Assembly: GCA_963070105.1 (NCBI GenBank)
Contig: OY718806.1
Span: 1,832,365-1,896,364, forward strand
Reading direction: 5' to 3'
Origin: Litomosoides sigmodontis
Taxonomy: Eukaryota; Nematoda; Chromadorea; Rhabditida; Onchocercidae
Length of the DNA: 64,000 nucleotides
How positions within the stretch are numbered: the stretch's first letter is position 1; each line of letters starts with the position of its first letter. Below are positions 1 through 14,543 of this stretch, piece by piece. The position numbers and the translations under genes were made by a program. A model generated the notes under the pieces. The model was not told where the DNA came from. It made no database searches and saw only the letters and a list, made by a program, of their open reading frames with translations.

Positions 1-304
1 TTGAGAATTAAAAATTTCATTTTTAATAAATTTATGAGTTTAAGAAAAAATATCTTTTTCACACATTTTTGTTTAAATTGTTTTAGAAAAAATTTCAACT
101 GACACTTTATTTGTGTAAATCTTGCAAAAAATTTTTTTTTGAAATTTGAAAAATTAATACAATTTTTGTGTAAGATTATTCCCCATCACCGCCATTCCAT
201 TTTTTACAAATATTCAAATTTCAATTAATTGTAATATGAAAATTTACAAGGTTGAAAAGTTTTGGACTTGGAAAAAATTTTTTTTGTGACTTTAGATTTT
301 GCAG

Positions 305-1206
305 TTTTGAGAAGCTTGTGACATATCAACGTGATAATGGAGAATACAGGATTGATTTTGAAAAATTTCACAATGTTTACGATGTTGACACTCCACCATG
401 TTCGGCAAAAGAACTTGATAAGATGCGAGTAAGTTTAATTTAGATATAAATGGATAAAGCTATTTCTAGGGACACATATATTGGAACATTAGAGCGATAA
501 CAAAACAAGTCGAAAATAGTCATTTTTTTGTCTGAATTATAGCACGAAATCATTTTAGTAATGAAATTTTTTGTAAAATCTTAATTTAAAAATATATTTT
601 CATCGGAATAATTCAGGGTCTCGGTTTAAAACCAGAAAATGCATATCAAATAGCACCTGACTTAAATGATAATTCGGCTGAAAGTTCACCTATTATTGCA
701 ATTCATCCAAAAGGTTCCGATCCACGATTATCAGTTATATTGAGTAAAGGAGATAATGGTAGCTTGCATCATCCAGACAAAGTTGAACTAGATGATGAAG
801 ACAATGATCGGACAATTCACGTATGCTTCTTGCAATTTTTTTTGCTTAAAAAGTATTTCGTAATTCTTAGGAAAATAATTACACTTCAGTGCTGTATGCA
901 AATTAATAAGTGTTGTCGAGTAACTGTCACTTAATTTCTTATTTTTTTGACTTAAAAATTAAACTTGTTAATTTGAAAATTTTTGTTATATTTTTAAATA
1001 AATACGGATCGTGGAAAATATTAATTTTTTATCCAGTACAAATCATTTTGATGCTAACACTAAATAAACCGTACAAAATGAAAACAGTAAAATTTCAGGT
1101 CGATGTTGGCATCCAACACAAACGATCGTTGCTGATGCATACGCAAAGTCCGGACATTTTAGCACGTCATAAACAATCAATAAGACGAGGTCCTGACCTT
1201 TTTTAA
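305..1206 (+). CDS. Inward-rectifier K+ channel (Kir/IRK), C-terminal exons, 5'-truncated by window
   Basis: Three coding exons are visible at 305-428, 617-820 and 1099-1206 (stop TAA 1204-1206). All have AG acceptors, the two internal donors are GT, and both junctions are phase 0. The first encodes FEKLVTYQRDNGEYRIDF followed by EKFHNVYDV and CSAKEL. This is the late cytoplasmic beta-domain signature of Kir channels (family form: FEPVL, then Y-x-V-D-Y-x-x-FH-x-T-Y-E-V, then CSAK-L). The remaining about 100 residues are a divergent hydrophilic C-tail, as is usual for nematode IRK proteins. The pore (GYG filter), both membrane helices and most of the cytoplasmic domain lie upstream of base 1. 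Role from family knowledge: tetrameric plasma-membrane K+ channel stabilising resting potential, usually PIP2-gated. The C. elegans paralogue (irk-1, -2 or -3) cannot be decided. Exon 1 begins with one base that completes a codon from the preceding exon. Confidence 0.88.
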
Positions 1207-2349
1207 AGAAATTATTTGCTTCCATTTTTTTTTTTTTAAATTTATTTACGTTTTGGCATACCGTTATCCTTTCATACATTCCTACATTATTCTTTTAGTA
1301 TTTTCACTGGAAATGTACAAGTAAGGATAAACTATTCCTTGCGTTTCATTCATACATTTTAGTGGTGTTAAAGTATTGTTTTATCGGAAGTATTAAAATC
1401 AATGAATACATAATTACGTGTTATCAACAAAGCACTAGACATTAAACGTGATATGAAAGTACTGGAATTAAATGATCAACTATTCATTCATTTGATAATT
1501 TCAGCTCAAAACTGATAACATAGTAACACTTTATAGGATTATCACTTAAAACTGCTCAAACATTCAAGTGTAAAGTATTTGAATGCTAACAAATACAATA
1601 GCAAAGAAAAAAAAATCCTCCAATATTTGCATTTTTTAAAACTTACTAAAAATATTCATTTATGCTCAAATTTTTTTTTTTATTGCTACGCAATTTGCAC
1701 TACTCAATTATCATATTACTATCTGATCAAAGTTTCCGAGAGCTGTATGTTATTGCTATTTTCATTGGCCACTGCTACGTCTAAATTTACAATAGCTAAA
1801 TGATCAAAATCAATGCGATCAACGATGAAATCATTTCTTAGTTATTACTCATTTGATGAGTAATATAGAGATATTTACTTATCGCTAACAGGTAAAGCAA
1901 AAAAAAAACGAAATGCTTTTGCTCTGCTTTCTTAAAGTTAGCATGAGCAATATTAATGCTTAAAATGTTTGTTGTAGGTGAAGTGGAAATGATTAAAATT
2001 ACATTCAAAATATGATTAATTTGATGAAATTTAATTCGATATTCCAACAAACAACAACAAACATATTTGGAGTGATGTATCAGATGACTATTGGGAAAAA
2101 ATGAAATTTCACATGTGTACTTTCAAATGTTGCATTTTTTTTTTTTTTTGAAAATTGTCTCTTCAACTTTCATACGAATGGGTAATTAGAAATGATAATA
2201 TGGATAGATTAAAGTGAGCAATAATAGTGATGCAATTTTTTTTTTCATTTCCAATAATGATAATGATGCAGTATTACACCGATGTGGAGGAAGGAATTCC
2301 GGTTAGGTTGATTGAATAGTGGCTTGGAAGAGGATTGTTTCGAGGATTG
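1207..2349. other. Convergent intergenic interval between Kir and GPCR genes
   Basis: About 1.1 kb of A+T-rich sequence lies between the stop codon of the + strand channel and the last - strand GPCR exon. It must contain both 3' UTRs. I see homopolymer A/T runs and short open frames that look random, and no further gene. Confidence 0.6.
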
Positions 2350-5300
2350 CTAGCTAGTGGCTTTTTGATCCGTAATTGGTGGTGCGTTCATTTCTAACAC
2401 ATCAATTGAACGCTGTAACCTTCGTCTATGTAAGCCAATACTTGTAATTGATACGCATACTGCACCTGAAATACTACGTCATTTCATGTATCGAATACCA
2501 AAATACTAATTTTTGATGTTACATTTGAAGTGTAAAAAAAAAAAACGAGACATATAAACAGGAATTTTTTAAATTAATCAAAAATGCCTCAATTTTTGGA
2601 TCTAAAATGTAATAAAATAATTGTTGTTTTCATTTTCCATTACTGCTCATTCACTACATTAATATTTGTTGTAAAATTGAAAATAAATCTAACCGAAACT
2701 ATTTCGTGTTTTACGCAGCATGAAACTATTTGTGGAATTAGACATGTTAGTCTTGTTTTGACTATTCAATTGCTGTTTCAGTTCATCTTTTAAATAATAC
2801 TTTCGTCCGGATCGTTTTGATAATATGGAAAAACACACAGCCAAATGATAATAGAAGAAACATACATTGAAACGAACCTGTAATTTACGTTAATTTTAGG
2901 AAATAAAACATTTATATCACTTTTCACTCTGTCTAAATACTTCATAATTGATTGATTTAAACTCAATTTAATTAGCAAGTAAAAGAGAGGAGGAGAAATA
3001 GTAAAATGTATTAAATTAACTTTTTTCTTCAAAAAAAAAGTTTAGTACTAGAAAGAGAATAAAAATGACTTATTTCTTTTTTTTTCCAGCAAATATTTCT
3101 ACAAAAGAAAAAAAAAACGATAAGGAATGCGAAGAAGCAATTAATTAACCTCTCTGAGAATAATTTTATCATTAATTAAATAAATAGGAAATCGTAAGCT
3201 AGCAGCTAATATGGTAAGCAATGATGAAACATCAGTTGCAATGGAGTAAAATTCTTCCAGTTGCAACAGTGATGCATCATCCAAGTACTCCCATGCAGCA
3301 ATGAAAACGTCAATGATATTCGAGAACAGATAGCAGGTGACAACCATTATCAGTGATCTTGTTGCTGCTTTAACACGACTGCGAAATTTGCATGATGCAA
3401 CCCTTAATAGGATGTGATAATGAATGAATCAATTAATTAATTACATTTTCTTCCATGTGATAATAATTCTCGTTTTATTTCCTTTTTTTTCCTATTGTTA
3501 TTTTGTTATTTTCTGCTCGAAGTGAAATTTTAATTTCGAAATGGAAAATTTTTTTTTTTTGATGACTTTTGTTCAATTAATTCTTTTGCATTCAATTAAA
3601 TTTCACTTTTCAAACATAAATTTTACTGAGTTATTTTTTCCATTCAATTATTTCAATTTCACATATTTTTCTTTAAATGGACAAAGTAAAGAGGAATTGA
3701 TTTGATTGCAAGCATAAATTTCAGTGTTCTAAAATATTAACGCTGCAGTATCCGTAAGTATCTATAAGAGGTCAGTTGTTCGGCTTTTTATTCTTGAAAA
3801 GGATGAAAAAAAAAGACAAACAAATAAAAAGCACGATGTTTGGAAATCGCTTACATTTATTGACCTTTTTTATTCGAAATATTTGTTAATTTATTAAGTC
3901 AAAAAAATTTTTCCAAATACAACCAATCGTAGGGATAATAAGTGAATGTCGTAAATTGCTAATTACTTGACTAATGTGCAGAGGAGGAAGATAATCATTA
4001 AACTTCGGGACAAAGTGATAAATTTACTGGTTGAGGAAGGCTTGAAATTTTTCCCTTCCTTCAATTACCACTTGATATAAACTTGCGTATTTGAATGTTA
4101 AACAATAAGAGGCAAATTAATTTATGATTGTTCCACATGATTTGCAATTTTACATAAGCATAATGTTAGTTGTAAGTAAAATATATACCTGAGAATAAAC
4201 AATTTTTCTGGACAAAATAAAATTTGCAAATAATTTTCGGGAAAATTTGCAACTTAAAATAGCAGAAACAATGTGAATTAGAGGAAAAAATTGTTTTTTG
4301 GAATAAAATTCAAAATTGAAAATTATATTTATTCATTTATTTGACCCATTTTATTCGCACTAACATATGAAAGTAATATTATTTAAAATTTTGCATTCAC
4401 TTCTACGAAATATATGCGTTTATATTTTACACGCACTGATATAAAATTATTAAAAAAAAAAGTTGACTAATTTCATTTGCATCCGCTTCAAACGACGTTT
4501 ACATCTTATTGGGTCATAATCCATGTTTTTTTCTCAGGAAAGAAAATGTCATTTCCAACAAACAAGCAAGGATGAAAATTCCCTATCCAAGAAAACTTAA
4601 TGTATTATTTTCATTATTAAATTATTTTAATTCAAATTAATATTAACTAACAAGCAAAATACAGATAATGGGTAATTTTGAATAACACAGCAAACATCAT
4701 AAAACATTTATAAACTCTCCAGTTACTTTAAATTATCCATTTCTAACATTTCTTCTTTTTTTTGTTCTTAATTTTATTATTGAAACTTTAACGATTATTT
4801 TTAATTTAAAAAAAAAAAAAGAAAAAAGGAAAAACAAAACTTACGATATTCCAAATACGGAATGTAATACAAGCGTTTTAACTGCATTTTCTCGATTACT
4901 TCGTCGTAAATTCACCACAATTGCCGCATTGCAATATAATAAAATAAAAAATGGCAAAAATACAGTAACAATACGTCTTGTCCAAAATCGCCAAATGCCA
5001 TCATAGTAAGCATTATGAGCAAGTTCACTAATTTTCACACCCATACTTGCGAATCCTTCGCACTCATCCAAATGATAAATCTGATATTCAAAAAATTTCT
5101 TTCAAATTAAAAATTTAACCAAAGCATAATTTTCTTCTATTAATTAATATGATTTCTTTAGTAATACTACACTGTATGAAATTAGCAATTGTTTAAAACA
5201 GATGAGAATATTTTTTAATTTAATTATTTGACAATAAGAAATACAACATGGTAGCATAATAGAAATAAATAAAATCATGTCGCAAAAATGAAAAAAACAA

Positions 5301-6589
5301 CCAGAATGTATAAAATAATTTTGTCAAATTCCTTATCATTGCTATTGTTATTGTTATATTGTATTAATGCATTATTATATCATTATCGTATTATTGTATA
5401 GCTATTATATGACTATTACATTAATATATTAATACTTATATTACTATAATATCACTGTTATAGTATTATTATTATTGTTGTTATGTAGCACGATAATTAC
5501 CTGTATTTCAAAGTAAATAGTACCACGAAATAGAACACCAAAAACAAATGCCATAATAACAATTTTCGCACGATGGCGACAAAAAAATCGAAATATCATT
5601 ACTGTTCTGAAAAAAAAAACCAAAATTCCTCTAGCACATTCCAAAGTTAATTTTTTTAACTTTTTGAATGTTTGTTTTTGCAATTTTAAAACTAATATTT
5701 GTGAAAGTTTTCCTTGTTACTGTAATTACTTAACTTCTACTCGTGCCATTTTGAAGGTATCGTTCAAATGCGGCAGCAACAATGAGGAATGATACAGTGC
5801 AAATTGCAATATGAGAAATAGCAAATGCCACCCTCAAATAGCTGTGCCAAAGGCGAAATAACGGAAAATAATGGAAGTACTCAGCGTATATCTAAATTAA
5901 AATTTAATTTAGTATTTCTTTTCACTTTTCAATTTACCTATTAAATAATTTCAAAAACTTCACAGTGTAAATGTTAAGAATTTAATAAATTGAACAAGAA
6001 AAATCTGATAATTACCACTACGTTTTCTTTTTTTTTAAATAAATTTATGAATGACCATTATGAGCAGAGAAGAAGAAGTAAAGCACAACAAGATGATTGA
6101 TAAATTTTAGAAAACTTTTCCTCAAATTATGTTCAATAAAGGATGAGAGAAAAACGGCTACCTGTATTGACATAATTTCAACATATGAAAAACAAATAAA
6201 TATGTCACAAGCACTGAGACAGGTCAGATAGAGTAAATTTTTATTTCGTAATGCTCTTGAGTTTACAAATGTATAAAATACCAGCACATTCTCGAAAAAA
6301 CCAATTATTGCTATTATCGTACCAATAACACCCACCAATATCATTTTAAAGCCCTAAAAACAAAAGATTTTTATTTAACTTAATTGAATAATTAATTATA
6401 TGATAATAATAATAATTTGAAAACAATATGCTGCTTTTTTTTTAATTTTTCACGAATAATTAATGCTTTTGTTTCTCTTCAACTTAATTGCATAAATGAT
6501 GTTGGAAATGAAGCTAAGCAACAAACCAGGAAAAGTGGTGGATGTTCTTCACATTCTAACTCATCATTTAACAGCGTCAAATTATTCAT
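2350..6589 (-). CDS. Rhodopsin-type (class A) G-protein-coupled receptor, nematode peptide-receptor-like
   Basis: Eight - strand exons, given in transcription order: 6589-6527, 6353-6162, 5891-5741, 5601-5501, 5080-4845, 3378-3150, 2877-2715 and 2465-2350. They encode about 416 aa and all junction phases agree. The N-terminus is MNNLTLLNDELECEE with one Asn-glycosylation sequon. TM1 carries GFFENVLVFYTF. TM2 has LLYLTCLSACDIFI, including the conserved Asp. TM3 ends in the ERY motif (AAAFERYL) in place of DRY. TM5 is IVTVFLPFFILLYCN, TM6 AATRSLIMVVTCYLFSNII, and TM7 ends SLRFPIYL, a variant of NPxxY. These variants are typical of nematode FMRFamide/peptide-type receptors; the ligand cannot be named. 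Exon 4 may start at 5601 (frame-consistent) rather than after the stronger TTTCAG at 5606. The ATG follows a TTATTTAG acceptor directly. An alternative C-terminus without the last splice would end at 2689. Confidence 0.85.
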
Positions 6590-6725
6590 CTAAATAACTG
6601 TGTGTATATTGAAATTTGAATATAATTGAATTTATTTGAACCAAATGGAGCAATTGAATTGTTGCAACGCAGGAATGATATGATATTGAAAAATTAGACA
6701 AAATAACAGTGAAACAGATCCTTAC

Positions 6726-6786
6726 CGTTATCAATCTATGCTTATGTTCACTTCGTTTTCGTCTTCGATCACGATTATTCGCCCAT
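6726..6786 (-). CDS. Candidate extra 5' exon of the GPCR gene (basic, RRRKRS)
   Basis: A short - strand open segment runs from an ATTTAG acceptor to an ACG|gtaagg donor. It encodes WANNRDRRRKRSEHKHRLIT and ends in phase 0, so it could splice in frame onto the GPCR exon that starts with ATG at 6589. If real, the receptor would gain an N-terminal extension with a furin-like basic site. The simpler reading is that the GPCR starts at its own ATG, with this segment noncoding or spurious. Confidence 0.3.
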
Positions 6787-9700
6787 CTAAATCTAAAATC
6801 TGTCGATTAGAAAAAATAGAAAATACAATTGCCATTACGAATTACATTATTTCAATTTGGAAAAATTACATTATTTCAATTTGGAATGGAATGGAATGGA
6901 AAAATGAATCTGACAAATTCCAATCTGTTTTAGCTAACAATGATCAACGAAGCAAAAGAATTTTGTAACGAGAAGAGCATTAGATAGTAATTCGTCTTAA
7001 TTTGTAGTGCTAATTTTTGAAGCTATACTTAATGCAAATACAAAGAAAAGACGATGTTATAAAATGTTACTGACAAGTAAAATAACCGAAAGAAGCTTTT
7101 CCTTCTCACAAAGATATTAGCTAAAGAGGGATGAAATTTAAAAGTGAAAAAGAAGAATGCACTGTTTTCCTTTTTGTTTTTTTTAATTAGGTATTTGAAA
7201 ATGAAATATAGCATGAAATGCTTTTAATACATTCAAATTCTACATTAAAATTAGCCTGAGTCATTCTATCAACTAATTATCTGACTATTTCATCGATCTG
7301 ATCAACGTAGGAACTCAAAATAACTTTATTTTTTCAAATTTTCATTTCACACTTCTCTATTATGACTGCAAAGAAAAAGAAATTTGCACAACTGAATAGA
7401 AAATTATAAGAGGAGATTTTGTGCAGCGGAAAATTAGAATTGGAATTGTCGTTGGCTATTGAAAGAGAAAGTAAAATTTTCAGCAAAAAATTTGTATTGA
7501 TAAAATCTGAAATAAAAAAATTGTGGAATGATAAAACAGTTAATAATAAACAAAAGATAAAATAAATAAAATGTAATAATAATATATACAATGAAAAAGA
7601 AGTTGTGATTGATGCAAGAATTTAATAATCACTTTTTAGGCTAATGATAATGGGTAAAAAATAAATAAGTCTATACTTGACGATGGAAAAAATTTTTGCA
7701 ATTAATTAGAGCTAATATTTTGCTCGGGTAATTAATCAATTAATTAACGAATTTACAATCATAGTAATTTAAATAATTAAAAAAAATTGCAACTGCAAAT
7801 TGTGCATGCATTGCGCTACTACACTAGCACACTGATAGCTCCTAAATGATAGTGATGGAAAAACAACTGTTGAAAAACATTGACATTGAAAATTTGAAAA
7901 TTGCTAGATTACGAGAACGAAGATTAGCTTGTTATCTTAGTAACTGCATGAGTGGTGTGTTGCAGCAGCACGATGATGATAATTAGCAGAAATGAAATAA
8001 CAAATGTGATAAGTGCATGGAAAAATTTTGATTAAAAGTTGAAAAAAAAATGATACCATTAGAGGCGTCTAAAATGATGTTAAATTTAAATAACTTAGTT
8101 TCAAATCTTACCTGTCAATAAATTCTTGCATCAAGACATCGTTTTTTGTGATAGCTTTTTAGTTTTCCCAAAGAAAAATTAATCTAATATTTTGATGGTA
8201 AATGAGATGCTAAAATTGCAATCGAACAAATATTTGTTGGCTTGCAGAATTAATCAGTTAGTAATTAATTGTGTGGTAAATTATTTTCTCAAATAACTAA
8301 ACCGATAATCTGTATCGCTCATTTCTTGTTTTTTCTACTTTCATTTTCCTCTTTTTCTATGATCAAAAAAAAACAAAGATGGAAGAAGATAAAATTCTAA
8401 AATTAATAAATAAATGAATAATTTATTCGTCTTGATAGATATTTTCAGTTGGAAACTTTTGCTGCACCTTTTTCTTTGTTGAAATATCGTCAGTATTTTA
8501 TGATTTTTATGCGAATTTTATTTAGCCTGGAAATGAAAAGATCGAATTTCTCGATGGCAAATTTATAGGTGTAAACGAAACAGAGAAATAATATTAAAGT
8601 CAGAAGAATCAATGAGAATAAATATATTAATTCAAATTTTATTATTATTTACCAAAAAATTTTTTAAACTAATACATTACTGAAGTTAATGCAAACGATC
8701 AACAAAAATTGTTAAAGCTCATACAGCTTGATGATAAAATATGGTGAATTATAAATTTCAAGGTTTTTTTCTTCAGTAAAAAAAAAGTCATAATTTCTCA
8801 GGGTGTCCTGAAAATTTTTGTGTGAATCAGTGCAAAATACAATTAATTTCAATCCATTTCAAATTTTAAAATTAAAAAAGGTTAACTAAAAATGGAATTA
8901 TCTAAAGAAATCACTTTGATGTTGAGTAAGCTAAAAAGTAAGCCGAGAGACGAAAAAGACGAAAAGACGAGAGGTGGAGCAAGAAAAAAGGTGGAGAATG
9001 ACGTCAACTTCTCAAAAATGGGCAATTTAATCATTACGCAAGGAATTCAAAGCTCGGATAAATAAAACTATAGCAATATCTAAAGAAAAGTGAGGGAATA
9101 GTTCACTGAATTTAATGAACGTCAAGCATCCTCAGATAATAGCAGAAGGGAATTTTTTTATTACTTTTTCTTTTTATTTATTAGTTTCATTTATTGCCCC
9201 TTAACTACTTCTAAAATTAATTATTATTCATTACTGTTACTCACTGCTATTATTAGTCATTACTATCGATTACCATTAACTGCTATAGTTACTGTTATTA
9301 TTATTATTAATTCTTGGTTATTACCATTAATTTCTATTATTCTTTATTCAATTTTATTAATTACTGTCATTGATTATTAATTATTACTATATTGTTGCCT
9401 TTTACTACACTATATTATTATTACTTATCAATTTTTACAATTATTAAGCACTACAAAGCAAAAACTGAGCCAAGTACTGAAAGTCAACCTGAAACTTGTA
9501 AGATAATAGTTATACGGCTTATATAATTGATAATATTACTACTTTTATAGTTCATAAAAATTTCTTTGTAAAAAAAAAACTCATTTAAATCACGTAGTGC
9601 AAAAAATTTTTTTTCATAGTAATTTTTCTCTAACCTTCTCTTGCACAATATTAGCTTAAAGTAATAGTATTATTAATAATATAATCAAATTAATGATTAA

Positions 9701-11107
9701 TTTGTGTGTCAAAAAACTGCACGTGTGAATTACAGTAGCATTTTTGATTAGCCGGATTACGGTGTGTAACATCATGAATGAAACATTGTTATCCAGGAAT
9801 AAAAAGGAAATCAATAAATGCTATTCGCATTTGTTATTAGAACTGAATTAATTTCAGAATAATTTTTTAAAATTGAAAAATTTATTTGTACTTGAAAAAA
9901 TTGCACCCAGCCACCAATAAAATTTCAGCTAAATTAGTTTTGCTATATCAACTTTAAATTGTAAATTTTCCTCTAACTTTTTCTGAATTTTGTAAAAATT
10001 TCCAAGGAATGACAAGGTTTTTTTGTGTGAAATAAATTGCAGTTTTGCAACTAATACTTCACCAATCTACGGCAAAATATCATTGCTTTGATTTTCTTCC
10101 ATCGCTATTTATTGCGTTGGTTATTTTAGGCTATTAAAATGGCAATCTTTCCTTTTGGAAGAAAAAATGACGAAAATTTGAGCAATTTTACTGATTTAAT
10201 TTAGAACCAACCAATAATATTAGCAATTGCTAACAAATGGAGAATATTATTGAAACTGGAAGAAATACTGATCTATACTTGCTTGCAGTCAGTTTCCTAG
10301 GATCTACTGTTAGCCAAATTGTAGTTGTTTGTAATTTGATTGAAAAGATGCAAACGTTAATGAGTATATCGATGACAATTAAATGAAACTGTTAACTTGA
10401 AATGCTTCCTATCGTCTCAGTTTTCATGCAGCGAAGAAATGATCCGCAGATGTTACAGTGCTAATGCTCAAAACTCTAAAATATAAATTTGAATTTGTAA
10501 TAACAACAACACACAACAACAGCAACAACAGCAACAACAGCAACAACAGCAAGATTATATTTATTATTTCATATTTTGCATTATTACAATAGCGTCTTGA
10601 ATCCTGATAACTGCTTCATCAATTAAGCAGATTCCCCTAACTCATCTCTTGCAACAATTATCCATAAGCGAACCAATGCATAAACAATTAAGCAAATTTT
10701 TTTTCACCATTAAACCTAAGAAGCGGTAGCAATATATTTCCATACTTCGTATATCGTAGATTCTGTGCAAGAAATATGACAATTTTAAGAGTAATAATTT
10801 TTTTTTAAAAAAAACAGATCAATTCTAATGCGAACACCTAAATTCTTTACGAGAAAAATTAAAATTGAAATTCGATAATTTTAAAGTGGAGAAAAACAAT
10901 TCATTGATGCATTCTGCAATAAAAATTTTCGCATAGATATATGCACTTAGAAATCTCAAAACTCACTCCCTCACTTTTCTTTTTCACATCCCATTTACTG
11001 ACCAACGTCAATCGAACAATAAATATAACTTTTCAACAAACACTCCTAAAATAGACCAACCTAAACAGACCGCCTTTTTTTCGTCCTGTAATCCATTTTT
11101 TCAACAA
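6787..11107. other. A+T-rich region upstream of the GPCR; no convincing gene
   Basis: About 4.3 kb of low-complexity A+T-rich sequence. It contains a 24-bp direct repeat at 6841-6888 and a (CAACAACAG)n tract near 10500. One small ATG frame lies at 8892-9065 (57 codons, Lys/Glu/Arg-rich, encoding MELSKEITLMLSKLKSK and onward), with slightly higher G+C than its surroundings. No splice-linked partner or homology is recognisable, so I do not call it a gene. Regulatory sequence for the GPCR is expected here but not identifiable. Confidence 0.5.
10499..10552. repeat. (CAACAACAG)n-type trinucleotide tract
   Basis: Imperfect CAA/CAG tract with a 9-base period (CAACAACAG) over about 50 bp, followed by A+T-rich DNA. 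Not in a supported reading frame. Confidence 0.8.
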
Positions 11108-11214
11108 TATGATTTACATATGCGTTTTTTCCCCACCTTTGCTGGTTTTTCATGGCCTGAAAAAAATTTTGAGCGTGAAATCTAATTTTACTACTAATTT
11201 TATTATTTGTTGCT

Positions 11215-11870
<656 letters not shown>

Positions 11871-14188
11871 GTTAAGCTTTTGCATGAAATTCATTGAAAA
11901 CTTAGTCTAGCAGTTAGAATGCTTGAAATTTGACAAAGAGCAAGTTCTGTTTTGCTTTCATTTTTCCAACTGGTATACTGCCTTCTCCTATTATTGTAAT
12001 TGAAATTAGTTACTTCTGTATGAAAAATTTTTGTAAGTATCAAAAACCAAATTAGAAACGGAAAAACAAAATGTAAAGATAATAAAATTTTCGTTTCAAA
12101 ATCAAAACTTTTCTTTGCTATCAATTATTGCATGTTATTGAAATAATTCAAACACTGATTTGATCACAAATTTGTGGTGAAATTTAAATTCATTGTCGTA
12201 TTTTTCCGTTTATTTCCTTCTCTCTTTCACATTTTGTTTTTGTTGTGAATGAAAAAACCAATTTGATATTTCCTTCTCTCTTCCTTCCCTTCTTCCTTTT
12301 TATCTCTTCTTTTTTATTGTAGTGAATGAACGAAAAAGCTAATTTAATAATGCAGCAATATTTTTACATTCACTAAATCTTTCTTGTTTCCTTTTTCCTC
12401 TCGCTATTTTCATCGGCAATCACTGAATTAATTGAAAATGACAATGAGAAGCAAAAACTAGCGTGCTATTATACTGAAGGAAATAGGGAAAAAAATTTGC
12501 AGCACACTTTTTTCATTCAAAATTCCATTGGGTATTAACAGAGAAAATGAAAATTAAGTATTTTTTTTAAGCAAAAATTTAATGGAATATTAAAATATGC
12601 CATTGAAATGCTAAAATTTTGATAATTATTATTCAATTATTTTTATTGCATATTTTATGCTAAAAAAATCGATGAAAATTGTCAGAAAAAAGTTCAATTA
12701 ATTTTACTATTGCCTTAAAAATTTTTGATATTAATTTTTAGCGGCTTGCTTTTATATATTATCAAGTAACAGAGTGTTGCTGTTTGTAAAAAATTTTTTT
12801 CACACTCTTCAATGATTGAAAAATTGGCATGATATTATTACTGTGTTGGCTCACATATACCTTCAACTGAACTATCAACAAGCAGACGTGAAAAGTGAAG
12901 CAATTATTTAGCGAATATCAGTTCTCTAAGCTCTCATTAAAATACTTAATAAATTTACATTATCACAAATTAGAAATGAATTAAGAATGATTCCTTGTCG
13001 TAAATCCATACTTGAAAAATCAAAGAAAAACTTTCAGAAATTAAAAATTTTATTTTGCAAAAATTTAGATCAAAAAGTACATTTTGAGTGTGTGTGTGTG
13101 AAAATTATAAATGAGGAAATTTAAAGTTCGAAGAAATTTAGACAAATTATTAATCAATTTTAAATTAAAGAATTTGTCTCAAATTTCACATTAATTTAAT
13201 AAAATTTATGTTTCGAATGATATTTCATCTAGTCCTGTTCAAAATGAAAAACGCCGCTTCAAAATTCCTAGCAAAAAAAATTATTCGTATTTGAAACAGA
13301 AAAAAAATAATATGGGTGAAATAATTTAAAAAAACAATCATTGTTTAATTTAATTGCATAAATTTATTCATCGGCACCATTCCATTTAATTTACTGCAAT
13401 AATGAAATATTGTTGGGATGAACTGAAAATGGAATGAAAAGAATTCATCAAATTACAATCAATGATGAATTGTTCTAACAGATTTTCACCGTTTCTTCTT
13501 TAATACTTTTGAAAGAAAAAAAAAATATTTATTTGCAAATTTCCCCATTCCGCCCCCTTAATTTTCGGCCGTAGGAAAAAAAGCAATAAATTTATGCGAA
13601 ATCAAGTAATTATATCGGAAGAAGAAATAAAATTATGAAAGATTGATTATGGAAAATATGAAATTGGACTTCTTTCAGCAAAAAAAAAAGGAAAATGTTT
13701 GTATTTCTGTTTCATTTTTTTTGTTGTTGTTGTGATCAGGCAATAATGGAAAGTGAAATAACTTCTTCGATAATAACTGACAGAAGCTATTGAAATTTAA
13801 AATGCATATTCCTTTATTCATTCAATTGGCTTTGAAATAATAAGCCATTTCAAAATTGCAAATACTTGCAATTAATTTGATGCGTTTGAAACGAATGAAG
13901 ATAGATGAAGGAACTTATGAGAAAAGGTTGAAACTGAAAGTTTTTCCCCACAAAGAAATAAAACTTAAAAATGTTAGTGAAATGGAATTTGAAAATATTA
14001 CACGATAATATATCATCATCGGCATAATTCATTCTCACTGCCTCAATCAATTCTTTGTTATGTGTACAAGGAAACAAAAAAAAAAGAAAAAGAAAAAAAA
14101 ACGATTGTGAGGATTCAAGCTGCATGGATAACTTGCATGCATTTAATTTTTCTATGAAAAATGAAAGATAAAAATGTACATATGCATA

Positions 14189-14189
<1 letters not shown>

Positions 14190-14230
<41 letters not shown>
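14190..14230. repeat. (TA)n microsatellite
   Basis: Alternating TA run of about 40 bp. Confidence 0.9.
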
Positions 14231-14234
<4 letters not shown>

Positions 14235-14543
14235 ATTTCGCTCTTTTTACTATCATAAAAAATTTTTGCAAATTTTTTTTGTTTTGAGGAAAAAAAATGC
14301 CAATGGATAGATTTGTTAGGTTATACTATCTATATTTCCCTCTGAAATAAATAATGAGATTGAGATTTAAGCAATTTCAGCGTTTTTGTGCATGCAAAAA
14401 GCATCAGCCGCAATTGACCGTCTTTTTCATCCTATCGAAAAAATCATTAGTTCCATCGTACTTTTCACTACTCCTAATGGATTATTTCCAATTTTTTATT
14501 TTTATTCTTTTCTTTCTTTCCTTTTCTTTTCATTTTTTTTCTT

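Noticed and set aside
8892..9065. 57-codon ATG frame rich in Lys, Glu and Arg
   Set aside because: Too short, no homologue recognised and no supporting signals. Kept only as a note in the intergenic entry.
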